Below are positions 39,605-47,576 of a stretch of DNA of 64,000 bases, piece by piece; position 1 is the stretch's first letter; every line of letters starts with the position of its first letter. A program made the position numbers and the translations under genes. Source of the stretch: CAVALG01 sp045576295. GTDB taxonomy: Bacteria; Bacillota; Clostridia; Oscillospirales; Acutalibacteraceae. Below the pieces are notes generated by a model. The model saw only the letters and a program-made list of their open reading frames with translations, made no database searches and was not told the DNA's origin. The DNA lies in assembly GCA_045576295.1 (NCBI GenBank), contig JAZNGF010000035.1, positions 1 to 64,000 on the forward strand. Reading direction: 5' to 3'.

Positions 39605-39636
39605 GTACTAAATATGTATTATGAGGTGGTATTGCT

Positions 39637-40311
39637 ATGTATACTTGTTCAAAATGTAATTTTAAAACCGAAACTGCTATAAATTATTGCCCGCAGTGCG
39701 GCGGCGGAATGTTGTTTGTTAAACCTATGGTTCAAAAGCCGGCTGAACCCACCTTCGCGCAGCCTGTACAGCAAAATGTTCAACCACCTGTTCAGCCACA
39801 GCCTGCAAATCAAGCATACACTACACAAAGCGCACCCGCTGAGCCTATGCATAATCAATATAATACACAGGGTTATAGCCAGCCCACCGCGCAATTTCAG
39901 GCTGAACCTACATACGCACCGCCTTCTGCGCCGCAACAAAATCAATACAACGCATATAATTCGCATAATTATTCGGCTCAAAACAATAATTTCTACCAGC
40001 CCGTTAACGAGCCAAAGGTTTCGGTGGGCCGCAAAATCGCCGGCATGGTTCTTTCGATTATCGGTGCTGCTTTCGCGTTCTTTACCTTCATTGGCACATT
40101 AGATTCAATGGGCTACGAAGATGCATTCGACGGCGCCTTTATTTTAACACTTTTATTCGGCGCGCTTCCTATTATTGGGCTTGTGCTTTCAAACAAATGC
40201 CGAAACGACGGCGACACATCGCCCATTTCCAAGGTTGGTAAAATCCTTGGCATAGTGGGCCTTGCGTTGTTTGGTTTAAGCCTGTTCTTTGGTTTTGTTA
40301 GTTTAGCCTAA
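39637..40311 (+). CDS. Zinc-ribbon DUF4190-like membrane protein A
   Basis: A 224-residue protein starting with a zinc ribbon (CSKC at residues 4-7 and CPQC near 18-21), then a Pro/Gln/Tyr-rich linker of ~100 residues (PPSAPQQNQYNAYNSHN) and a C-terminal DUF4190-like pair of transmembrane helices with GLVLSNKCRNDGD between them. Such proteins are common in Clostridia and without known function. It is the first of three tandem paralogues. AGGTGGTATTGCT precedes the ATG. Confidence 0.75.
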   Translation: MYTCSKCNFKTETAINYCPQCGGGMLFVKPMVQKPAEPTFAQPVQQNVQPPVQPQPANQAYTTQSAPAEPMHNQYNTQGYSQPTAQFQAEPTYAPPSAPQQNQYNAYNSHNYSAQNNNFYQPVNEPKVSVGRKIAGMVLSIIGAAFAFFTFIGTLDSMGYEDAFDGAFILTLLFGALPIIGLVLSNKCRNDGDTSPISKVGKILGIVGLALFGLSLFFGFVSLA

Positions 40312-40370
40312 TACGCTTGATTGGTTTAATTTATTTAATTGAATTTAGAATTTAAAAAGGTGGAATTATT

Positions 40371-40895
40371 ATGTATACTTGTTCAAAATGTGATTTTAAA
40401 ACTGAAACCGCTATAAATTATTGCCCCGAGTGCGGCGGCACAATGGTTTATGTTCAGCCAGCAGCGCAGCAATCGGCCGAACCCACCTATGCACCGCCCA
40501 CTTACTCGCAACCTGCTTACACACAGCATAGTTCTAACACCTATGCACCTTATCAAGATGTGTATACTACACCCACCGCACCCAAAAAACCGCACTTAGC
40601 ATTTAAAATTGTTTCAATGGCTTTATCTATTGGCGGCTTTGTTCTTGCTCTTGTTACTTTCTTTTACACACTTTTCGGCCTAATTGAGCCACCCGTTGCG
40701 TTTGTTTTTTCATTTATTTTTTCAATTTTCTATTCGCCGCTTTCGATTGTTGGCCTTATTCTTTCAAACAAATGCCAAAACGCAGGCGATAACTCGGCCT
40801 TTTCGAAGGTTGGCAAAATTTTAGGGCTTATTGGCGTTATTATTTATGGCGTTAGCCTGTTTATCGGCGTTATGTCGCTTGGTGCAGGTTTTTAA
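40371..40895 (+). CDS. Zinc-ribbon DUF4190-like membrane protein B
   Basis: A 174-residue paralogue: zinc ribbon CSKC...CPEC, a shorter Pro/Thr/Tyr-rich linker (PTYAPPTYSQPAYTQHS) and two to three membrane segments containing SIVGLILSNKCQNAGDNSAF and the ending GVMSLGAGF. The last ~120 nt and the intergenic DNA after it are nearly identical to those of protein C, indicating a recent tandem duplication. AAAGGTGGAATTATT precedes the ATG. Confidence 0.75.
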   Translation: MYTCSKCDFKTETAINYCPECGGTMVYVQPAAQQSAEPTYAPPTYSQPAYTQHSSNTYAPYQDVYTTPTAPKKPHLAFKIVSMALSIGGFVLALVTFFYTLFGLIEPPVAFVFSFIFSIFYSPLSIVGLILSNKCQNAGDNSAFSKVGKILGLIGVIIYGVSLFIGVMSLGAGF

Positions 40896-40952
40896 TTCAA
40901 ATTTATAGTTTTGGTTAGTTAAATAAAGCACTTCTCGAAAGGGGCAACTACT

Positions 40953-41396
40953 GTGTATACTTGTTCAAAATGCGGTTTTACAAACAATTCTGAATTGAAT
41001 TTTTGCCCCATGTGCGGAGCACAGGTTGTTTCGAAACAAAACACGACCGAGCAACCTATTGAGTCGGCAAGTGGCACTACCGTTAAAAAGCCGCATCTTG
41101 CATTTAAAATTATCTCAATGGTTTTATCTATTGAGGGTTTTTATGCAGCTTATGTAACCTTAATATTAACACTTGTGGGCCTTATTCAACAGCCGTTTTC
41201 TTTCGAATTTTCAGTTGGTTTTTCGTTATTCTATGCGCCACTTTCGGTTGTTGGACTTATATTTTCAAATAAATGCCGAAACGCAGGCGATAACTTAGCC
41301 TTTTCGAAGGTTGGCAAAATTTTAGGGCTTATTGGCATTATTCTTTATGGCGTTAGCCTGTTTATCGGCGTTATGTCGCTTGGTGCAGGTTTTTAA
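40953..41396 (+). CDS. Zinc-ribbon DUF4190-like membrane protein C
   Basis: A 147-residue paralogue with GTG start (AAAGGGGC upstream). The ribbon is CSKC...CPMC, and the Pro-rich linker is reduced to ~20 residues, leaving the membrane part (PHLAFKIISMVLSIEGFY onwards). The shared end GVSLFIGVMSLGAGF and the identical stretch after the stop show duplication with B. The linker shortens from A to B to C while the ends stay the same. Confidence 0.75.
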   Translation: MYTCSKCGFTNNSELNFCPMCGAQVVSKQNTTEQPIESASGTTVKKPHLAFKIISMVLSIEGFYAAYVTLILTLVGLIQQPFSFEFSVGFSLFYAPLSVVGLIFSNKCRNAGDNLAFSKVGKILGLIGIILYGVSLFIGVMSLGAGF

Positions 41397-41424
41397 TTCA
41401 AATTTATAGTTTTGTGAGGCCGAT

Positions 41425-43338
41425 ATGAACAAAAACCTTAAAAAAGTTATTTCTTATAATCGCGATGCGCTTGTTAATTCGCAAAAAAATCTTAGCGATA
41501 TTTTTAAAGTTATGTTCCACTGCGAAGATAATATTTTATGCGAATATAACGATGGTTTTAGAATTAAAAAAGAAACCTACCGCGATGTTTTAAAAAAAAT
41601 TGAAACTGCTGCTTCGGGGCTTTACCAAAAAATCGGCGCAACACATAGCTACATAGCCCTTGCAATAGATAATTCACCCGAATGGATAGTTGCGTTTTGG
41701 GCTATTTTAAAAAGCGGCAACAAACCCTACCTTGTTAACCTGCGTTACCCCGATTCGTTAACTAATGGGATTTTAAAAACGCTTAACATTAAATATGCCG
41801 TTTGCTCGGCAGAAACGTCTTTAAATGCCGAAGATATTCTTGTTTCTTCGCTAAGTGGCGATGTTTCGGTGCCCGAAGGCGAATTTGAAAACGAAATTGC
41901 CTTTTCATCATCGGCAACCTCAATGAACGAGGTGGTTTGCTTTTACACAGGGCAACAAATAGCCGAACAGATTTTAAACTTTGAAGATATTATTAAGTTA
42001 GAACCACGCATGATAAAGCATTATAAAGGCTATTTAAAGCAGCTTGCTTTCTTGCCGTTTTACCATGTGTTTGGGCTTTTTGCGGTTTATTTTTGGTTCA
42101 CCTTTTTTGGAAGAACGCTGGTGTTCCTGCGTGATTACTCGGCAGATACTATTCTTAAAACCTGCCGCAAGCACTGCGTTACTCATATTTTTGCGGTGCC
42201 CGTTTTATGGCACACTGTTGAAGCCGGCATAATTGCCGCCGCAAAAGACGGAGGCGAAAAGAAATATAATAAACTTATGCGCGCCATTAAGTTTACAACC
42301 GCAATTCAAAACATTTTCCCAAGTTTTGGCCCCGAAATTGCAAAGAAAATCACAAGCGAGGTTACCGAAAAGGTTTTTGGTAAATCGGTTATGTTTTGCA
42401 TAAACGGCGGAAGCTACCTTAAAGACAGCACGCTGAAACTTTTAAACGGCATTGGTTACAGCACCTATAACGGCTACGGAATGAGCGAAATAGGAATAAC
42501 CTCGGTTGAGCTTGGAAGAAAGGCAAAACAGCGCAACCTTAATTCTATCGGCAGGCCGTTTACATCGGTTGAATATAAAATAGATAACAACGGCATTTTG
42601 CTTGTTAAGGGCAGTTCGCTATGTGTTAGAAAATTAGTGAACGGCGAAGAACAAAAAATCGGCGGCTGGTTCTACACCGGCGATAAAATGGAATGCCGAA
42701 ACGGCGACTATTACATCCTTGGCCGACTTGGCGATATGGTTATTGGTGAAAACGGCGAAAACATTAATCCCGACAGCATTGAAAAGTTAATAACCGTGCC
42801 CGACGCGAGCGCATTTTCGGTTTTAGGGATGGATGGCGAAAACGGGCAGGAATTATCGATAGTTGTTCAGGTTAATAATTTTATTTCTGACAATAAACTT
42901 TCTAAAATTCGAAACGATATTTACGAAATTAACGATACGCTCCCCAAAGCCACCGCAATTAAAAAGTTCTATTTTACAACCGACAATCTGTGCCCGCCAA
43001 ATGCCATTAAGGTTAGCCGTGCACAGCTTGTTAAAAAAATAAATAATGGAGAAATTAAACTTACATTATTCGCAGATATGAAGGCAAATGCCGGCAGCGG
43101 CGAAGATTCACCCCTTACCGAAAAGGTTAAAGAAATCGTTGCCGAAGCACTTGCTATGAACCCCGCCGATGTTAGCAGCACCGCCCACATTTTCTACGAC
43201 CTTGGCGCAACAAGCATTCAATACTTTTCAATCATTGCAAGCCTTTCAAAAGAGTTTGAAGTTCCCGATTACCAGCAAGATGATAAGTATTGCTACACGG
43301 TTAAAGACATTTGCGAATATTTAGAAAAACGTATTTAG
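41425..43338 (+). CDS. AMP-dependent acyl ligase fused to an acyl carrier domain
   Basis: A 637-residue two-domain protein. Residues 1-550 are an ANL-family adenylating enzyme with NGYGMSEIG (motif A5), GWFYTGD (A7), GRLGDMVIGENGENINPDSI (A8) and a late Lys in NAIKVSR. The phosphate-binding A3 loop is not recognisable: the matching stretch is FSSSATSMNEVVCFYTGQQ instead of SSGTTGxPK. Residues 560-637 are an acyl carrier domain with the phosphopantetheine Ser in DLGATSIQYFS. It probably activates an acid and loads it on its own carrier. It leads the acyl cluster. Confidence 0.85.
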   Translation: MNKNLKKVISYNRDALVNSQKNLSDIFKVMFHCEDNILCEYNDGFRIKKETYRDVLKKIETAASGLYQKIGATHSYIALAIDNSPEWIVAFWAILKSGNKPYLVNLRYPDSLTNGILKTLNIKYAVCSAETSLNAEDILVSSLSGDVSVPEGEFENEIAFSSSATSMNEVVCFYTGQQIAEQILNFEDIIKLEPRMIKHYKGYLKQLAFLPFYHVFGLFAVYFWFTFFGRTLVFLRDYSADTILKTCRKHCVTHIFAVPVLWHTVEAGIIAAAKDGGEKKYNKLMRAIKFTTAIQNIFPSFGPEIAKKITSEVTEKVFGKSVMFCINGGSYLKDSTLKLLNGIGYSTYNGYGMSEIGITSVELGRKAKQRNLNSIGRPFTSVEYKIDNNGILLVKGSSLCVRKLVNGEEQKIGGWFYTGDKMECRNGDYYILGRLGDMVIGENGENINPDSIEKLITVPDASAFSVLGMDGENGQELSIVVQVNNFISDNKLSKIRNDIYEINDTLPKATAIKKFYFTTDNLCPPNAIKVSRAQLVKKINNGEIKLTLFADMKANAGSGEDSPLTEKVKEIVAEALAMNPADVSSTAHIFYDLGATSIQYFSIIASLSKEFEVPDYQQDDKYCYTVKDICEYLEKRI

Positions 43339-43339
43339 T

Positions 43340-44623
43340 ATGAAGAATAAATGGTTTGTTAGATTTTTTCTTATAATTACAAAGCTTACAGGATTTATAC
43401 CTACACTTATATTTTTTAAGCCTAAAGTGTATACTGAAGATGGGGCAAAAAGGCGCTTGCCTAAAAATTGCATTTTGGTTTCTAACCATAAATCAATTTT
43501 CGATTTTGCTTTATACCTTATTATATTCCCCTTTAGAACTATACACTTTTTAATGGCCGAAGTGCTTTATAACAAAAGCAAGTTTTTTGCATTTTTGCTT
43601 AATTCCTGGGGCGGAATAAGGGTTGAGCGCGACGCTCACGATTTTTCCTTTGTTTCTGAATCTATTGAAGTTTTAGATAGAGGCGGCATAGTTGGCATTT
43701 TCCCCGAAGGCAGGCTACCCGTTAATAACAAGCCCTGGCCCTTTACAACAAGTACCGCTTTTATTGCCATACATTCAGATGCACCCATTGTTCCCATTTA
43801 CACAAACGGCAATTATGGCCTTTTCAAGCGAGCAAAGGTGTGCATAGGAAAGCCTTTTTATGTTTCAGATTATTATAAAGAAGGCCTTGAAGAGAAAGAC
43901 CAAATCAAGCACCTTACCGAACTCACCGAAAAAAAGGTGTATGACCTTAAGAACACAATCGAAAATGCCGACAAACTGCACAGTTTTTTTAGTTTTAAGC
44001 ATTTTCCAATGGATATGGCGCGATTGGTTTGCAGCGTTCTCCCACCTATTCTTCGCATTAGGCGCCTAACACCGGGCGGCGAAAAATACAAAAACAAATT
44101 AAAGGGCGGTGCCATTATTACCGCCAATCACACTTCGTTTATCGACCCGTTTTTGGTTGGCGTTACCTTTTGGTACAGAAGGCTTTACTTTTTAGCCGCT
44201 GAAACGGTTATGAAGGGTAAACTGCGCTCGCTTTTATTAAAGGGAATCGGTTCAATTAAGATTGACCGCCAGGCGGCCGACATTGAAGCAATAAACAAAT
44301 CGGTTGAAAAGCTTAAAAAAGGTTACCTTTTAGCCGTTTTCCCGCAGGGTGGAATTAAAAAAGACGATAACGTTGAATCGGTAAAATCGGGCGCGATTCT
44401 TATGGCTATTCGAGCAGGCGTGCCCATTGTTCCAATGCACATTGCCCCGCGCAAGCACTGGTATAACAAACGCAACGTAATTATTGGCAAAACCATTAAC
44501 CCAAAAGAATTTTGCAAGGGTAAATTCCCCAGCACAACTGATATTAAAAACATAACCGATGCACTAATTTTCGAACTTAAAAGGTGCAAATCGGCAAGTG
44601 ATGCCACATTATCGGAGGAATAA
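43340..44623 (+). CDS. Double PlsC-domain acyltransferase
   Basis: A 427-residue fusion of two 1-acyl-glycerol-3-phosphate acyltransferase domains. Domain 1 (about 1-215) has the catalytic H-x4-D in SNHKSIFDFAL and FPEGRLPV; domain 2 (about 225-427) has ANHTSFIDPFLV and FPQGGIKKDD, where Glu of the usual FPEG becomes Gln. Both catalytic His-Asp pairs are intact. The gene starts one nt after the upstream ligase stop, so it is coupled. Two successive acyl transfers by one polypeptide are possible. Confidence 0.88.
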   Translation: MKNKWFVRFFLIITKLTGFIPTLIFFKPKVYTEDGAKRRLPKNCILVSNHKSIFDFALYLIIFPFRTIHFLMAEVLYNKSKFFAFLLNSWGGIRVERDAHDFSFVSESIEVLDRGGIVGIFPEGRLPVNNKPWPFTTSTAFIAIHSDAPIVPIYTNGNYGLFKRAKVCIGKPFYVSDYYKEGLEEKDQIKHLTELTEKKVYDLKNTIENADKLHSFFSFKHFPMDMARLVCSVLPPILRIRRLTPGGEKYKNKLKGGAIITANHTSFIDPFLVGVTFWYRRLYFLAAETVMKGKLRSLLLKGIGSIKIDRQAADIEAINKSVEKLKKGYLLAVFPQGGIKKDDNVESVKSGAILMAIRAGVPIVPMHIAPRKHWYNKRNVIIGKTINPKEFCKGKFPSTTDIKNITDALIFELKRCKSASDATLSEE

Positions 44624-44625
44624 TA

Positions 44626-44865
44626 ATGAACACATTTGAAAGATTATTAAATGTTTGCACTGCCGTTTTTGAAGGCGATATTGACACATCTGCAATTAAA
44701 CCCGAAGCAAGGCTTCGCGAAGATATTAATATTAACTCAATTGGCATTTTGTATATGGCGTTGGCCATTGAAGAAGAATTCGGCATTAAATTCACTAACG
44801 AAGACTTCACCGATATTACCACCGTTAACGATGTTATTGCCATAATTGAAAAGAAGGTTTCATAA
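44626..44865 (+). CDS. Acyl carrier protein
   Basis: A 79-residue discrete carrier. The modified Ser lies in ININSIGILYMALAIEEEFG (about residue 38), where housekeeping ACPs have DSL. The rest (TNEDFTDITTVNDVIAII) is typical of helices 2-4. It is separate from housekeeping fab genes and belongs to the local acyl cluster. Its TAA overlaps the ATG of the LRAT-like gene. Confidence 0.88.
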   Translation: MNTFERLLNVCTAVFEGDIDTSAIKPEARLREDININSIGILYMALAIEEEFGIKFTNEDFTDITTVNDVIAIIEKKVS

Positions 44866-45269
44866 TGGAGTGGACTGTTAACACCCCAGAGCCTGCCCAA
44901 ATAATCAGAACCAAGGTTAGCTTTTATTATCATTATGGCATTTTTATTAGCGAAGACGAGGTTATTCAGTTCGGCCTGCCCGATGACCCGGGCAAGCCTG
45001 CAGAACAAATAAAGGTGCTTTCAACCGACATTTACACTTTTTTGGGCGGTGGCGAGCTTGAAACTGCGGCACCAAGCAGCAGCGAAAGAAAGCGTATGAG
45101 AAGCCCGGAAGATATAATAAAAATCGCCCGCTCACGAATCGGAGAGGGCGGATACGACATTCTTCACAATAACTGCGAACACTTTGTGAACGAGTGCGTT
45201 TTTGGCGAAAGCAGTTCATCGTTCCTGAACAGTGTGCGCGATAAAATTCGAAAAAAATTAAACAAATAG
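44865..45269 (+). CDS. LRAT-like (NlpC/P60 superfamily) acyltransferase or hydrolase
   Basis: A 134-residue protein with the LRAT/H-Rev107 pattern: His in VSFYYHYGIFI (residue 23) and Cys in NNCEHFVNECVFG (about residue 104), the permuted papain-like catalytic pair. Animal relatives are phospholipid acyltransferases that pass an acyl group via the Cys; bacterial members are rarely characterised. No signal peptide. It overlaps the ACP gene by one nt and is the last plus-strand gene of the acyl cluster. Confidence 0.8.
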   Translation: MEWTVNTPEPAQIIRTKVSFYYHYGIFISEDEVIQFGLPDDPGKPAEQIKVLSTDIYTFLGGGELETAAPSSSERKRMRSPEDIIKIARSRIGEGGYDILHNNCEHFVNECVFGESSSSFLNSVRDKIRKKLNK

Positions 45270-45310
45270 CGCGTTTGCGTTTTATGGCGAGCGCGCAACA
45301 TTTTTATCAT
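45269..45310 (+). terminator. Terminator after the acyl cluster
   Basis: GCGCGTTTGC pairs with GGCGAGCGCGC around ~8 nt, followed by AACATTTTTATC. Confidence 0.65.
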
Positions 45311-45325
45311 GTTTTGCGGCAAAAG

Positions 45326-45874
45326 TTATATTATAGTGATAATATAATCGCCGCTTATAAAGACCTGCTTTTTAAGCGAAAGGGTTTCTATTGGCCGAAG
45401 GCCGGCAACATCGCCGCCCTTTTTAAAACGGGCTTCCTTTGCTGTCCACACTTTGAAAAATCTGCGGTTAACATCATCAGGTTCGTTATTTTTAAGCACA
45501 TATTCCCTTTCGCTTTCTGTGCAAACATATTCAACTAATTTTCGGCTAACGGGCCGTATTTTTTCTATATCTATGCCTATGGGCTCGGCGCTTATTGCGC
45601 ACGCAACCATATCGAAGCTGTGAGAAATGCTCACAAACAAATTGCAGCCTTTTAAATAAGGCTTCCCATTCTCGTGCATTTCGATGGGCACGCTTCTGCC
45701 AAGTTCTTTTAAAACAAGCTGGTTTAAAAGGTGGGTTGCCATTAGCGAACACCTGCGTGCTTCTTCTTTTTTCATTCTGTCGATATGTGCTTTTCTTGAA
45801 GGCGAAAGCGAAGCATACACGGCGCTATACTGCTCGGCAGTTAAGTTGGTAGTTTGGCCTGTTAACCAGTTCAA
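45326..45874 (-). CDS. 4'-phosphopantetheinyl transferase, Sfp type
   Basis: Adds the phosphopantetheine arm to carrier proteins. The 182 residues contain HENGKPYL, SISHSFDMVACA, the Mg-binding GIDIEKIR and FFKVWTAKEARFKKGG. Shorter than Sfp (~224 residues), in the range of small Sfp-like enzymes. The start is TTG at 45874 with AAGGAGAAA upstream. It converges with the acyl cluster, whose two carrier domains are its likely substrates. Confidence 0.9.
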   Translation of the reverse strand: MNWLTGQTTNLTAEQYSAVYASLSPSRKAHIDRMKKEEARRCSLMATHLLNQLVLKELGRSVPIEMHENGKPYLKGCNLFVSISHSFDMVACAISAEPIGIDIEKIRPVSRKLVEYVCTESEREYVLKNNEPDDVNRRFFKVWTAKEARFKKGGDVAGLRPIETLSLKKQVFISGDYIITII

Positions 45875-45936
45875 TGCAATTTCTCCTTAAACATTTGTGA
45901 ACAACTACAATACAAAAACGAGGGGCGGTGAAGGTT

Positions 45937-46581
45937 ATGTGGATTTTCCTTGGTATACTCGCATTTATAGTTATTCTTATTACTGTAATTTTGCTGTTGC
46001 CGGTTTATATTATATTTAAATCAGACGATGACGGCGAGTTAATGATTAGGTATAAAATACTGTTCAAAACCTTTGGCGAAGACCCAGACCCTAACCAGCC
46101 CATTGTTAAAGCATTAAAAGAAATTTCGGGTGTTTCAAGGCTTAGCAAAGAAAAGCTTCAAAAAAGCGCAAAAGCAAGCAGTTGGTTTGAAACCTTAAAA
46201 GACAGTTTTTCGCTCATAGTGGGGCTGTTAAAAAGGTTGCTTGCACTGGTTAAAATTTGCAAAATAAAGGTTTTGCGCATTAACATTGTTTGCGCCGAAG
46301 GCGAACCCGACAAAACCGCAATTAACTATGGAACCTGCTATGCGGTTATTTCGCCTATTTTGAACTTTTTGCATTCTTCAATGAAGGTTAGAAGCCGCGG
46401 TGAAAGCATTAATATTTCCTGCGACTTCGAAAGCAGCGAAAGCTCTTATGACTATGAAGTTGTTTTAACCATTCCGTTTTACAAGGTTGTTGATGCTCTT
46501 TTACGCGCCGCGTTTGATGAAGCAAAGCGAATATCAAAAAAGAACACCCAGAGAATTATTTCGAATAAAAATCGAAAGTGA
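45937..46581 (+). CDS. DUF2953-like membrane-anchored protein
   Basis: A 214-residue protein with a single N-terminal transmembrane helix (about 1-26) and a soluble domain with FKSDDDGELMIRYKILFKTFG, a central basic helix (LLKRLLALVKICKIKVLRIN) and ending IISNKNRK. This layout matches DUF2953, found near spore-related genes in Firmicutes. The ATG at 45937 is preferred (GAGGGGCGGTGAAGG upstream); a GTG three codons earlier is possible. Its 3' end overlaps a convergent gene by 26 nt. Confidence 0.6.
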   Translation: MWIFLGILAFIVILITVILLLPVYIIFKSDDDGELMIRYKILFKTFGEDPDPNQPIVKALKEISGVSRLSKEKLQKSAKASSWFETLKDSFSLIVGLLKRLLALVKICKIKVLRINIVCAEGEPDKTAINYGTCYAVISPILNFLHSSMKVRSRGESINISCDFESSESSYDYEVVLTIPFYKVVDALLRAAFDEAKRISKKNTQRIISNKNRK

Positions 46582-47533
46582 GATTTACTATTTTTGTTAA
46601 TGTTTCATTGTTGCTGGCTAAAAGCGCATGTGTTTCGTTTTCTATATTAACTAAACGGCAACCGCTGTATTTTTCGGCAAACTTATAATGAAGTTCATTG
46701 TTTACCACTGTATCATTTCCGGCCGAAATTAAAAGAATGGGCGTTTTTATATTATTTATAACCTTTTTACTTAAAATTTTGCGGCCGATATTAATGGAAT
46801 TATCGGTCCAGCTAAAACTCATTGGGGTTGACCTGTAGTTGAGGTTATCTATTCTCATTTTAAGGTTATATTCAAACCTTACCCTGCTTGAACCGTGAGA
46901 TTCCTTATACTGCACATTAGGGTTAAACTCGTGAGATAACGGGAATTTTTTTTTCTTACCTAAAAACAGTTTGCCCATTTTAACGCCACCGCGTGCTATC
47001 GGCATGGGAACACAATCAACTATTGGCTCGAACATAGGTGCCGCAAGAACTGCACGTTTTATTTTGTTTGGGTGTTGCGATAAATAGAATGTGCTTATTG
47101 CGCCACCCATTGAATGTGAATATAAATATAGCGGCTTGTCTTCGGTTTTTAGAACAATGTCATCAACAAACTGCGCCAAATCGCGAACGTAGTCGTTAAA
47201 TTTATCAACGTGAAGCAAATCCATTTCCTTGGTTAATCTTCCCGAAAGGCCATGGCAACGCTGATCGTAAATAAACACATTAAACCCGCGGTTTAAAAGG
47301 TAATAGGCAAACTCATAAAACTTTTTTGTGAATTCGCTTAGCCCGTGAACTATAACAACCGAGGCTGTGCTGTTTTCGGCCAAAAAGTATTCGTAATACA
47401 TATTAGTACCGTCAAAAGCCTTAAAGTTTCCGCTAACCTTAATTTCTTCGAGCTTTTGCTCAATATCTTTAATGGCTGTAGGAAACTCCTCTTCGGGAAT
47501 AACACTGAACTTGTAACTGGGAATAAACTTCAT
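46556..47533 (-). CDS. Alpha/beta hydrolase, monoacylglycerol-lipase-like
   Basis: A 325-residue serine hydrolase (Hydrolase_4/S33 type). N-terminal ~55 residues are variable; then VVIVHGLSEFTKKFYEFAYY as oxyanion region, nucleophile elbow YSHSMGGAIST (Ser near 143), Asp in ISAGNDTVVN and His in NETHALLASN. Cytoplasmic. AAAGGAGAG precedes the ATG. Divergent from the next hydrolase gene, with a 43-nt shared upstream region. Confidence 0.85.
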   Translation of the reverse strand: MKFIPSYKFSVIPEEEFPTAIKDIEQKLEEIKVSGNFKAFDGTNMYYEYFLAENSTASVVIVHGLSEFTKKFYEFAYYLLNRGFNVFIYDQRCHGLSGRLTKEMDLLHVDKFNDYVRDLAQFVDDIVLKTEDKPLYLYSHSMGGAISTFYLSQHPNKIKRAVLAAPMFEPIVDCVPMPIARGGVKMGKLFLGKKKKFPLSHEFNPNVQYKESHGSSRVRFEYNLKMRIDNLNYRSTPMSFSWTDNSINIGRKILSKKVINNIKTPILLISAGNDTVVNNELHYKFAEKYSGCRLVNIENETHALLASNNETLTKIVNLTFDFYSK

Positions 47534-47576
47534 TTTTCTCTCCTTTGCTTAAAAAAACAAAAAAATGGTGATAATA

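Noticed and set aside
39840..39990. Repeat-rich stretch in zinc-ribbon protein A as a tandem DNA repeat or CRISPR
   Set aside because: It is a Pro/Gln/Tyr-rich linker without regular period or spacers.
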